A program made the translations under genes and the position numbers. Of a stretch of DNA of 44,943 nucleotides, positions 1 through 8,647 are shown in pieces; position 1 is the first letter of the stretch, and each line of letters opens with the position of its first letter. The DNA comes from an uncultured Balneolaceae bacterium (GTDB lineage: Bacteria; Bacteroidota; Rhodothermia; Balneolales; Balneolaceae): positions 1-44,943 of the forward strand of contig CALKOA010000062.1 of NCBI GenBank assembly GCA_938091655.1, written 5' to 3'. Under the pieces are notes generated by a model. That model was given only the letters and a program-made list of their open reading frames with translations. It had not been told where the DNA came from and made no database searches.

Positions 1-17
1 CTGTTCTATGATTTACT

Positions 18-380
18 GGGGGTGTACTGGATTCGACGGGAAGAGTAAATCCGTACGTGGCATGTCGAGGATGTCCAATGGTTCTCGTTAAACATCCATT
101 ATGGACTAAATGTAATTGACAACAATTACTCATACCGCTTAGCAGCCTAACAGCCTAAGCCGTTCCATGGGTGGCACGCCTGTCTGTGCCCATTAGGAGC
201 GACGATTCCGACAGGATAGCAACTACTAGCCGTCTGTCTAATAGTTGTGAAATTTTTCAGACTAGCTATAGTTCACTGGGTTACTGGGTTCGTTCTATGG
301 CGAAATTTAATCAGTAACTAAACATGTAGATATGTGCAGGACTGCCTTTTCGGACCGGGGTTCGACTCCCCGCACCTCCA
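18..380 (+). ncRNA. ssrA: Transfer-messenger RNA (tmRNA)
   Basis: The molecule rescues stalled ribosomes by acting first as alanyl-tRNA and then as a short mRNA that adds a degradation tag. The 5' end GGGGGTG (18-24) pairs with CACCTCC (373-379) to close the acceptor stem, and A380 is the discriminator base. The T-arm sequence GGTTCGACTCC lies just before it. CCA is not encoded, so it must be added afterwards. The tag frame starts at GAC 118-120 and ends at TAA 148-150, giving the tag (A)DNNYSYRLAA; the LAA end is the usual protease signal. Pseudoknot-rich sequence fills the middle. A T-run at 382-388 directly after the acceptor stem probably serves as the transcription stop. The promoter lies left of the window. 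Confidence 0.96.
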
Positions 381-480
381 CTTTTTTATTCGATTGGTTA
401 TAATAACTCAAAATTCTTCGCGCTCTACATTTGTAAATAAATGTTAACGTATTTTCTCTACAATCCTTCTGAGGCCGTAT

Positions 481-513
481 ATAGAGTCTAAATAGAGGTG
501 GTTAAGACTCTAT
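481..513. repeat. Inverted repeat, ATAGAGTC...GACTCTAT
   Basis: ATAGAGTC (481-488) is a perfect inverted match of GACTCTAT (506-513). The stem can be extended by TAA/TTA past one bulged A, giving about 11 pairs around a 10-base loop. No T-run follows, so it does not look like an intrinsic terminator. It could be an RNA hairpin in a long leader or a protein-binding site for the operon starting at 860. Confidence 0.55.
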
Positions 514-578
514 CTAATTCAACGCTAAAACGGTTTAATTTTAGTTCTAATCATTAGGTGTAAAAAATCATAGACTTA

Positions 579-594
579 TTGAAAACGCTTCCAA
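579..594. promoter_or_regulatory. LacI-family-like operator
   Basis: TTGAAAACGCTTCCAA is an imperfect 16-base palindrome centred on CG: left arm TTGAAAAC, right arm read in reverse TTGGAAGC, 6 of 8 matching. It fits the general LacI/CcpA-type pattern (TGNAANCGNTTNCA). It lies 266 bases before the TonB receptor start, inside the only large gap of the window. A related site, TTGAAAGCGCTTTTTA, lies at 34800-34815 (reverse strand) at the start of the GH3 gene. No LacI-type regulator is encoded in this window, so the regulator is unknown. Confidence 0.4.
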
Positions 595-859
595 TCAATT
601 CGAGTCTATGAGTATTTGCGAGTTGTTACGTTTGATGTATTTACATTAATTTACAATTAATGAGGCTGCTTGTACGCTTTCTAAAATTAGAGGTTAACTG
701 AAGTGGAATTTTTGATTTTATCTTTCGTTATTTCAATTAAGTAGTTATGTTTTAATTAGACATATATAATAAGTAATTAAAAATGTCTAGGGTACTAACC
801 TCCTCGCATGTCTACTTTTAAATCCATCACAACAACAACAGAAGTCTAAAAAAGAGTTT

Positions 860-3800
860 ATGGGAACCAAAAAGCTTTTCAATTCCATTGCTGTATTCTT
901 TTCCATCATTATTTTATCAAGTACTCTCTATTCAACGACACTTTATGCCCAGGCTGGTAAAATAAATGGTACAGTAACGGATGCTAACGGGGAAGTACTG
1001 CCCGGAGTCAATATTATTATAGACGGAACCCTTCAAGGTGCCTCTTCAAGTGAAGATGGATTCTTCCAAATATTAAATGTAAAACCTGGTATATACTCCT
1101 TACGTGCTACTTACATTGGTTTTGCTTCCATTGTTATTGAGAATGTTAACGTTGCTGAAAATCTAACTACCGAAGTTAATTTCACCTTACAAGAACAAAC
1201 CATAGAAGGGGAAGAAATTGTGGTTACTGCAGTACAGCCAGTTGTACGACCGGACGTTTCTGCTTCAGTAACCTCTATTCAAGCACAAGAAATTGCAAGT
1301 TTGCCAGTCACAGATGTGGCCTCAGTGATTGGCCTAGGAGCTGGAATTAGAGGTACGAGTGTCCGTGGGGGCTCCTCATCCGATTTGGAATTTTCTGTGA
1401 ATGGTATATCCCAACGATCGACCCGTAGTAACTCTGCCTCACAAGAAATTTCTTTTACATCTCTTAATTCTGTACAGGTCCAAACAGGTGGATTTAATGC
1501 AGAATATGGTAATATCCAATCTGGCCTTATTAGTGTTACTACCAAGGAAGGTGACCGAGATGACTACAGTATGGATGTTATCTTCCGTATGCTCCCGCCA
1601 CAGGATAAGCATTTTGGGCCAGATGTTAATGATCCTATGGCCAATCCATTTCTACGACCATACCTAGACCCAGAAGTAGCATTTACAGGCACTGGGGAAA
1701 ACTTTGAGGAGGGTGCATGGGACTATTGGACGCGCATTCAATATCCTCAATTTCGAGGTTGGAACGCAGTATCTGAAGAATTACTGGCTGATGATGACCC
1801 CACCAATGATTTAACCCCTTACGCGGCTCAACGCCTGTTTCGTTTCCAACACCGTAAGGAGTTAGGAATAACCGAGCCTGATTATGAATTAGACGCAACT
1901 ATATCGGGTCCAGTCCCAGGCATTGGTAAATCACTGGGTAATCTGCGTTTTGCTTATTCTACAAGAGCCACACAAAGAATGTACATTGTTCCACTAAGTC
2001 GTGATCGCTATGAGATGAATTATCACCTGCTGAAATTGACCAGCGACCTCGCTCCAGGAATGAAATTATCGGTAGAGAGTTCCTATCGATATAGCACAGG
2101 TACCAATGCTAGTCGAACAGGAGCTTCAGCCTCTTTATTTGGCGGAAGCGCCTCGAGTATTGCAGGAGCTGTCACTTTGAATGAGCGTTCTCCTGCCATT
2201 ATGTTCTCAAGCGATTATTTTAACCCCTTAGAACAGCATCAATTTGTTGGAGGCCTTCATTTTACTCATAGTCTCACTGATAACTCCTTTTATGAAGTAC
2301 GAGCAATTGTAAATCATGAGCGATTTGATGGACTCATTGGAAGGGCAAGAGATTTGGATGAGAATATTGAATTCGCAGATGGTCAATTCACCAATGAAGC
2401 GCCTTTTGGTTATTATGGGTTTTCTCAACAATTTATTGGATCTGGTCTTAATATGGGACTGGGCTTCAGTAACGCACGCGATACCACTCGTAATACCTTA
2501 TATAATGTACGTGCCGATTTCTCTTCTCAGGTGAATCGAGTGAATTTGGTGAAAGCGGGAATTGACTTCCAACTTATAGATAATCAAACGAATAACGCGC
2601 GTATTGATCAGTTTTTAACGGCTTCTAATTTGAAAAATAAGTGGGACACCAAACCCATGCGTCTATCGGCCTATGTTCAGGACAAACTTGAATTTGAAGG
2701 TATGATTGCAAACGTAGGTCTTAGAATGGATTACGTTCAAGGTCAAAAATGGTTTGCATTCACTGATTACGATGCGGTCCTTGGGATTGGAAATGCAGGA
2801 GCAATCGATACATTACAAACCATTACTCCGGATGGTGTGTTGCGTTTGAGTCCACGTTTAGGGGTGTCTTTTCCTATCACCGAAGTATCTAAATTTTATT
2901 TCAATTACGGACATTTTTATCGTTTACCCACGCCAGATGACTTGTATTATATACGCGTGTATCCAGAGTCTCAACAGGTCACATCATTGGCAAATCCAGA
3001 TAAAGCATTACCAAAAACCGTTGCCTATGAACTCGGATATGAGCAGTCATTATTTGACCAGTATTTAGTTAAGGTGGCTGGTTTTTATCGTGATGTAACC
3101 GATCAACCATTAAGCGTTACCTACACAAATCGTGATGCATCGGTGAATTACAGCTTAAGTCAAGCCAATAGTTATTCAGATATTAGAGGGGTAGAATTAA
3201 CGTTCCGTAAATCGCAAGGTAGATATGTTCGTGGGTTTGCCAACTATACCTATCAGGTAAGTAGAAGTGGAAGATTTGGTTTCGCCCGATCTTATGAAAA
3301 CCCAGCACAACAAAGAGAATATGAGCGTACGACTACCGCTAATGATGTGTTTCCTTCGGTACCTCAGCCTTATGCTAATGTGAGTATGGAATTCTTAGTT
3401 CCTGAAGAAATAGGGCCTAGTTTAGCAGACTTCTATCCGCTTGGTGGTTGGAACGTGAATTTCATTTATCGCTGGACCTCTGGTTCGTACGAAAGTTGGA
3501 CGGGTGGTGGTTTTATACCCGGTATAGTGAACAACGTTCAGTGGAAAGATTATTGGAATGTAGATCTTCGATTAAGTAAGCATTTTGAAGTGGCCGATCG
3601 TGTACGTGCCAGCTTATTTGTGGATGTTAATAATGTCTTAAATCATCGTTATTTCTCACCTTACACACCAGGCTTTGTGTTAGCCGGTGATCGACTAGCC
3701 TATATGAGATCCTTGCATCTACCACAGTCGGTGTTGGATGAAATAGGAAATGGGTATCCTGCGCCACCTATTGCAGGAAATGATCGCCCCGGCGATTATC

Positions 3801-4066
3801 GAGACTTTGATGTGGAGTTTGTACCTATTGTAAGCGTAGTAAATCTTGAGACAGTATCCAATCCAAATGAACGGCCTTTATACTGGCATTCAGCATCCCA
3901 AGATTACTATCAATACGATAAAGATACGGGTGTATTTAACCCCGCTGACGACGAATACGTAAAAGAAGTCTTAGAAACTAAGGCTTACATAGATATGCCA
4001 AATCAACCCTATTTCACATTCTTTAACCCACGTGCTGTTCGGTACGGAATTAGAATTAGTTTTTAG
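860..4066 (+). CDS. TonB-dependent outer membrane receptor
   Basis: This is a 1068-residue outer-membrane barrel protein for TonB-driven uptake. A signal peptide occupies about residues 1-31 (ending LYAQA). Next comes a carboxypeptidase-regulatory-like beta-sandwich (about 33-115, KINGTVTDANGEVLPGVNI). The plug follows (about 120-230, with SVRGGSSSDLEFSVNG and NAEYGNIQSGLISV). The rest is a 22-strand-type barrel ending in the aromatic residue typical of BAM substrates (RYGIRISF). The ATG at 860 has only weak AAAGAG-like pairing upstream but a CA-rich leader. It is the first gene of a five-gene operon; the next start is 12 bases after its stop. No SusD partner is present, so this is not a classical SusCD pair. 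The substrate is unknown; a LacI-type site upstream hints at a sugar. Confidence 0.9.
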   Translation: MGTKKLFNSIAVFFSIIILSSTLYSTTLYAQAGKINGTVTDANGEVLPGVNIIIDGTLQGASSSEDGFFQILNVKPGIYSLRATYIGFASIVIENVNVAENLTTEVNFTLQEQTIEGEEIVVTAVQPVVRPDVSASVTSIQAQEIASLPVTDVASVIGLGAGIRGTSVRGGSSSDLEFSVNGISQRSTRSNSASQEISFTSLNSVQVQTGGFNAEYGNIQSGLISVTTKEGDRDDYSMDVIFRMLPPQDKHFGPDVNDPMANPFLRPYLDPEVAFTGTGENFEEGAWDYWTRIQYPQFRGWNAVSEELLADDDPTNDLTPYAAQRLFRFQHRKELGITEPDYELDATISGPVPGIGKSLGNLRFAYSTRATQRMYIVPLSRDRYEMNYHLLKLTSDLAPGMKLSVESSYRYSTGTNASRTGASASLFGGSASSIAGAVTLNERSPAIMFSSDYFNPLEQHQFVGGLHFTHSLTDNSFYEVRAIVNHERFDGLIGRARDLDENIEFADGQFTNEAPFGYYGFSQQFIGSGLNMGLGFSNARDTTRNTLYNVRADFSSQVNRVNLVKAGIDFQLIDNQTNNARIDQFLTASNLKNKWDTKPMRLSAYVQDKLEFEGMIANVGLRMDYVQGQKWFAFTDYDAVLGIGNAGAIDTLQTITPDGVLRLSPRLGVSFPITEVSKFYFNYGHFYRLPTPDDLYYIRVYPESQQVTSLANPDKALPKTVAYELGYEQSLFDQYLVKVAGFYRDVTDQPLSVTYTNRDASVNYSLSQANSYSDIRGVELTFRKSQGRYVRGFANYTYQVSRSGRFGFARSYENPAQQREYERTTTANDVFPSVPQPYANVSMEFLVPEEIGPSLADFYPLGGWNVNFIYRWTSGSYESWTGGGFIPGIVNNVQWKDYWNVDLRLSKHFEVADRVRASLFVDVNNVLNHRYFSPYTPGFVLAGDRLAYMRSLHLPQSVLDEIGNGYPAPPIAGNDRPGDYRDFDVEFVPIVSVVNLETVSNPNERPLYWHSASQDYYQYDKDTGVFNPADDEYVKEVLETKAYIDMPNQPYFTFFNPRAVRYGIRISF

Positions 4067-4078
4067 TAGGGGGCACCA

Positions 4079-6217
4079 ATGAGCTACAACAGAATTATAA
4101 AACGTCTTAGAAATCTTAAGAAAATGAATCAAATGACTTCGTATCGTTTGTTAACCTTACTCGTGATCATGTGTTTTGTTCCCATGCTTAGCATGGCACA
4201 ACAAACCAAGTGGATGGAAGTAGGAGCCCTACAAAATTTTTATGTTGATCTCGGTAATGAAATTGAAATTGCAAGGGGACTCGGGCAACAGGATGGGTTT
4301 CGATATCCCGCTATATACCCCCGTTTAGACATGCAGGCGGCCAAAGGATTTTGGATGGGTGCTAAAAATGTTGTTGATGAAGCGGGAAATCAATATCCAG
4401 TACGAGTTATCCATGTGGGGCCTCGTGTTTCGGGACAAGGTTTTTTCTTTCCAACAGATTTCACCACTATCGCTAAGTATCCATCTCCTGAGGCAAATGT
4501 CGAAGGAGCGCTGAGTTATTTAGAGGATCCAGGTGTGGATGAGGTAGATGCGAATCAGGGCCCGGATAAAATCATCAACAATGTGGTTAATACCGCTCTT
4601 GGAATTACCATGCAACGAAGAATTATTGCATTTTCTAATGAGCATCATGAAAATTATCACATTATCGAGTATACCTTTACGAATACAGGTAATACCGATG
4701 CTGATGCCGATATAGAACTTCCCAATAATACGGTGGAAGATTTTATGATTTATAACCAGCGTAGATGGTCCGTGAATGGTTCAACCCGATATACCATTGG
4801 TAACGCCACAGGTTGGGGTATTAATACCATGAATGACCGTATTGGGGATGGTATTGGACCGAATTATGGATATGACGATTTAGTGGCGAACTACTCTTGG
4901 CACGGATATTTCCCACAATTTACTCAATACAACAATGTGGGAGCTCCCATCTGGAATCCAAGCGGGACGGATATTTCGAGAGGAGGATTAACGCCGGCGG
5001 ATACGACCGGGCGATTAGCTGCATGGCAATTTGTTGGGACAGTTAAAATACATGCCGATGTCTCGGCAAATGATGAGACGGATGATCCAAATCAACCTTT
5101 CACCATGAATCATATTGGGTCTGATGATCCCTTAACTTCGGGTAATGATCCTTTTAATTCAGCGAAAATGGCTCAGGAATATGCCCTGATGTCTCAAGGA
5201 CGGATTGTTCGTCATGCCTATATTGTGGAGCCTACGGGCCAAGCAGGTTTTGAAGATCCCTCTGGAGATCCTGGCTTGGGAACGTCCGGTGGTTGGTCGT
5301 CTGGTATGGGTTTTGGACCATGGACACTGGCTCCAGGAGAAGATGTAAAAGTGGTAGTTGCCGAAGCCGCCGGTGGTATTGGCTATGAAAAGGGTATTGA
5401 AGTAGGGGTTGCCTACAAGAATGGAGACATCGATGCGGTTGCCAAAAATCAAGAATTTTTCAAAGGTAGAGATGTCTTGTTCGATTCCTTCCGAAGAGCC
5501 AAAGCGGCATATGAAAATGGAATAGAAGTTCCAGAACCTCCGGCACCACCCAGTGTATTCAACGTAAATGGTGGTGGTGATGGAATCTATATGGATTGGG
5601 TTTACGACGGTGACGAATCTAAGGTTGAAGGTTTTGAAATTTATCGAGCAGCTCAGCGCCGAGATAGCGCCTATACCTTAGTTGGTACTGTAGGGCCTGG
5701 TGTACGTGAATTTGTTGATGATGATGATACGCCTGTCGGTGGTCCAATTCGTGGTTTAGATTATTACTATTACATTCAAGCCGTCGGTAAAGCAGGTGAT
5801 AATAGCGGTGCAGCTTTAACTCCAGCGGGTGCGTTAAAAAGTAATCGATACTATACTCAAACCTACGATCCTGCGAGATTAAAACGGCCCCAGGGAGATT
5901 CCGAAGACGCTATTCGAATCGTACCAAATCCCTACATTCGAAATGCCTCTGATGCCTTGAGTTTTGAACAATCGGGTCAGGATAGAATTGCGTTTTTTGA
6001 TATACCAGGTAAATGTACCATCACCATATACACCGAGCTTGGTGAGAAAGTAAAAACCATTATTCACAGTGATGGATCAGGTGATGATTATTGGGATTTA
6101 TTCACCGATGAGCGTCAAAAAATTACCAGTGGTGTTTATGTAGCCGTAATTGAAAATACGGGTGATGATGAAAGAGCTGGTGAAAAAACCATTAAGAAAT
6201 TTGTTGTAATCCTCTAA
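4079..6217 (+). CDS. Secreted protein with FN3-like and FlgD-like C-terminal domains
   Basis: I recognise the architecture but not a specific function. The protein has 712 residues, with a signal peptide after a long basic n-region (MLSMAQQ cleavage near residue 41). A large central domain rich in Asn, Gly and aromatics (about 45-490) matches no family I can name. A fibronectin-III-like module follows (about 495-590, IYMDWVYDGDESKVEGFEIYR). The last 90 residues (VPNPYIRNASD ... GVYVAVIENTGDD) form a FlgD-Ig/T9SS-like beta domain. AGGGGG at 4068-4073 supports the ATG at 4079; an ATG at 4124 is the alternative. It lies between the TonB receptor and a PorV-like barrel, which suggests that it works at the cell surface with them. 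Confidence 0.75.
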   Translation: MSYNRIIKRLRNLKKMNQMTSYRLLTLLVIMCFVPMLSMAQQTKWMEVGALQNFYVDLGNEIEIARGLGQQDGFRYPAIYPRLDMQAAKGFWMGAKNVVDEAGNQYPVRVIHVGPRVSGQGFFFPTDFTTIAKYPSPEANVEGALSYLEDPGVDEVDANQGPDKIINNVVNTALGITMQRRIIAFSNEHHENYHIIEYTFTNTGNTDADADIELPNNTVEDFMIYNQRRWSVNGSTRYTIGNATGWGINTMNDRIGDGIGPNYGYDDLVANYSWHGYFPQFTQYNNVGAPIWNPSGTDISRGGLTPADTTGRLAAWQFVGTVKIHADVSANDETDDPNQPFTMNHIGSDDPLTSGNDPFNSAKMAQEYALMSQGRIVRHAYIVEPTGQAGFEDPSGDPGLGTSGGWSSGMGFGPWTLAPGEDVKVVVAEAAGGIGYEKGIEVGVAYKNGDIDAVAKNQEFFKGRDVLFDSFRRAKAAYENGIEVPEPPAPPSVFNVNGGGDGIYMDWVYDGDESKVEGFEIYRAAQRRDSAYTLVGTVGPGVREFVDDDDTPVGGPIRGLDYYYYIQAVGKAGDNSGAALTPAGALKSNRYYTQTYDPARLKRPQGDSEDAIRIVPNPYIRNASDALSFEQSGQDRIAFFDIPGKCTITIYTELGEKVKTIIHSDGSGDDYWDLFTDERQKITSGVYVAVIENTGDDERAGEKTIKKFVVIL

Positions 6218-6224
6218 GCGCATT

Positions 6225-7262
6225 ATGAATATGAACATGAAGATAACTCGACATCTAACGCTTTTAAGCGGTCTTAGCCTCATAATTGCGCTATTTTGCG
6301 CAGATGGAGCCTATGCTCAGCAAAGAAAACGGGCTCAAACTACTATGAAGTTTCTTTCAACCTCTAACTACGCTAACGCATCAGCTATGGCGAATGCAGT
6401 AACGGCGATGGAAGGAGGTGCATGGCATCAATTCTATAATCCGTCAGCAATGGCATGGAGTCCTCAACGTGTAGACCTTACGGGATCTGTAAATGAATGG
6501 ATTGCAGGAATCAATTACTCTTCTGTAGCCGCTACTATTCAACCTTTTGAAGGTAAATTTGGAATTGTAGGATTCAATATGGTAAATGTTGAGTACGGAG
6601 AACTGCAGAGGACCATACGGGCCGATAACGAACGTGGATACATTGATGTTGGAACCTTCAGCCCTACAGCATTTTCAGCAGGTCTATCGTACGCTAAAAG
6701 CCTATCGGAGCAATTTTCAGTGGGTGCGAATGTTAAATTTGTTACCCAAGATTTAGGAGCAGGTATTGTCGGGATAGGAGATGATAACGGACTTATTGAG
6801 CAAAGTTATTCGGCCTCGGCTACTGTGGTTGATTTTGGGGTGTTCTATCGTACGGGCTTTGAATCATTAAATTTTGCTATGTCGGTAAGTAATTTTTCTC
6901 CCGATGTTCGTTTTGATTCACAAGACCACGAATTACCTTTAACCTTTAAAATGGGTCTTTCTATGGATGTGATTGACCTAACGGATTTAAGTAAGGATCG
7001 TCATTCTCTCTTGGTAAATATCGATGCCAACCGCCCCCGAGATTATAATGAACAAATTCAGGTAGGTGCTCAATACGGATTTAACGATTTATTCTTTTTG
7101 CGAGGTGGATACGTATTACCTAGCGATGAAGAAGGTTACTCAGTTGGTTTTGGGGTCAAAGGCTCTTTGAGAAACAACCAAATGTTATTAGTGGATTATT
7201 CTTATTCTGATTTTGGTGTGTTTAGCAACGTAAATCGACTAACGTTTAGAATTGCTATTTAA
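6225..7262 (+). CDS. PorV/PorQ-family outer membrane barrel protein
   Basis: This is a 345-residue protein with a signal peptide (cleavage after ADGAYA, about residue 30). The mature start FLSTSNYANASAMANAVTAMEGGAWHQFYNPSAMAW carries the Ala-rich, NPSAMA-type signature of the PorV/PorQ (UPF0164) family, whose members form small FadL-like barrels and assist type IX secretion or surface-protein attachment. Repeated strands end in RLTFRIAI. It starts 7 bases after the previous stop, so the two are almost certainly translated from one message. As a local paralogue tied to a TonB receptor, it may serve only the proteins of this operon rather than the general secretion machine (inference). Confidence 0.8.
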   Translation: MNMNMKITRHLTLLSGLSLIIALFCADGAYAQQRKRAQTTMKFLSTSNYANASAMANAVTAMEGGAWHQFYNPSAMAWSPQRVDLTGSVNEWIAGINYSSVAATIQPFEGKFGIVGFNMVNVEYGELQRTIRADNERGYIDVGTFSPTAFSAGLSYAKSLSEQFSVGANVKFVTQDLGAGIVGIGDDNGLIEQSYSASATVVDFGVFYRTGFESLNFAMSVSNFSPDVRFDSQDHELPLTFKMGLSMDVIDLTDLSKDRHSLLVNIDANRPRDYNEQIQVGAQYGFNDLFFLRGGYVLPSDEEGYSVGFGVKGSLRNNQMLLVDYSYSDFGVFSNVNRLTFRIAI

Positions 7263-7304
7263 ACCTCAACAAATACAAAAAACAAGTTTCAAATACGTAA
7301 AGAT

Positions 7305-8576
7305 ATGATGCGCTCAAAACTACTTATTACCCTTTTTGTGATTGTAGGTTTATTCACCGCTTGCGATGAACAGGCTACTTCTATTTGGAATCCCGATGAA
7401 CAAGCTACAGGATCTGCTCCAACCTTAAGCAGCATCAGTCCAGAAGGCGGATATCTGTCTGGGGTTGATGCTATTACGGTTACAGGTACTGGTTTTTCAA
7501 CAAATGTAAATGATAATCGTATATATTTTACAAATTCAGAAGAAAATGGTGTGCCAGGTCTAATTCTTTCTGCAACTGAAACTCAATTAAAAGTACGACC
7601 ACCAAATATGGCTGGTGATACTATTTTAGTAAAAGTAATGGTATCCGGTGCTGAGACGTTTAGCAATGAACTAACCTATAAATTATCTCCTCCAATTGTT
7701 GAAGTGTACCCTGGTTTTAAACCAAACTCTCAAACTCCTGTATCATTGGGATTAGACAACAATGGAGATTTGTATGTTGCGGTTACCGAATCTGGTACTC
7801 CTTTAGGTATTAATAAAATTGACATCAGTGCAACTGGTGAGAATGTTAGTAACTACATTTTAGCCAATAATCGTTTTCGATTTGACGCTATCGACTTTAG
7901 CTCAGACAATAGAATGTACATCACATTGGGAATTCGCGCGGTTTTTCAAGGTACGGAAGGAGCTAAGGAAGGCGCGCATTTTATAATGCCCAGTCCATTC
8001 ACCTTCATTAATTTTGATATAGATGAAAATGGATATATGTGGTTGGTTGGAAATAACACACACATTGTCCGACATATCCCACAAACAGATCGAGTCAGTA
8101 TTTCCAACATCAATAACTTACCTGATAACACAGCGATTTTCCCGTTTGAAGCCAATCTAAAAGGTGTCAGCTATTACAATAGTGCTTTGTATTTATTGGG
8201 TATAGACGACAATGGGCCAAAAATTTGGAAAGCCGATTTAAATGCAGACTCCGAGGTAACTACAGTAAGCCTATTTTCGGATATAGGGGCAGCATTAGGT
8301 GATGTTACGGTAGAAGACACCTTTACAGATTTAGTCATTGCAGAGGATGGAATGTTATATGTTGCTACCAATAGAAATGAAAGTATACTTGAAATATCAG
8401 CTGATGGTTTAAGCATTGGTGCTTTATACCCAGGAGTACTCTATCCAAGTGTAACTTCCCTAGATTGGGATGATGGTGATTTTCTATATGCAAATACTAT
8501 CGCAACTACAGTGGATGGAAGTGTTAATTCAGTGATCAAAATTAACATGCAGAAGAAGAGTGCACCAGATTATTAA
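7305..8576 (+). CDS. IPT/TIG-domain lipoprotein with beta-propeller-like repeats
   Basis: This is a 423-residue probable lipoprotein. The N-terminus LFVIVGLFTAC has a lipobox with Cys near residue 20. An IPT/TIG immunoglobulin-like fold follows (about 40-125, TLSSISPEGGYLSGVDAITVTGTGFS). The remainder is beta-rich with repeats such as LDNNGDLYVAV, FSSDNRMYITL, IDENGYMWLVG and IAEDGMLYVAT spaced about 45-60 residues apart, as in NHL/SMP-30-type propellers. It lies 42 bases after the PorV-like gene, with a CA-rich leader. It probably sits on the outer membrane and binds a ligand for the receptor, taking the place of a SusD-type protein (inference). Confidence 0.75.
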   Translation: MMRSKLLITLFVIVGLFTACDEQATSIWNPDEQATGSAPTLSSISPEGGYLSGVDAITVTGTGFSTNVNDNRIYFTNSEENGVPGLILSATETQLKVRPPNMAGDTILVKVMVSGAETFSNELTYKLSPPIVEVYPGFKPNSQTPVSLGLDNNGDLYVAVTESGTPLGINKIDISATGENVSNYILANNRFRFDAIDFSSDNRMYITLGIRAVFQGTEGAKEGAHFIMPSPFTFINFDIDENGYMWLVGNNTHIVRHIPQTDRVSISNINNLPDNTAIFPFEANLKGVSYYNSALYLLGIDDNGPKIWKADLNADSEVTTVSLFSDIGAALGDVTVEDTFTDLVIAEDGMLYVATNRNESILEISADGLSIGALYPGVLYPSVTSLDWDDGDFLYANTIATTVDGSVNSVIKINMQKKSAPDY

Positions 8577-8647
8577 TTTTATTACTATCGTAATAATTAA
8601 ACAACAACAAATAAAACAGAATGACAAATAGATACAAAGGAGAAAAT

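Larger units (their letters stand above)
381..859. other. Intergenic regulatory region between ssrA and the TonB operon
   Basis: This is the only gap above 300 bases. I see no credible protein gene in it. It holds an inverted repeat (481-513), a LacI-type palindrome (579-594), a very AT-rich stretch (about 610-790) where the promoter of the downstream operon probably lies, and a CA-rich leader (826-841, ACAACAACAACA) just before the start codon at 860. A 13-codon reading frame at 808-849 with four ACA threonine codons in a row lies inside the leader, but nothing else supports its translation. Confidence 0.6.

Noticed and set aside
808-849. Possible 13-codon leader peptide with four consecutive ACA threonine codons
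   Set aside because: No ribosome-binding site, no terminator/antiterminator pair after it, and the CA-repeat explains the codons. Threonine attenuation makes no sense for a TonB operon.
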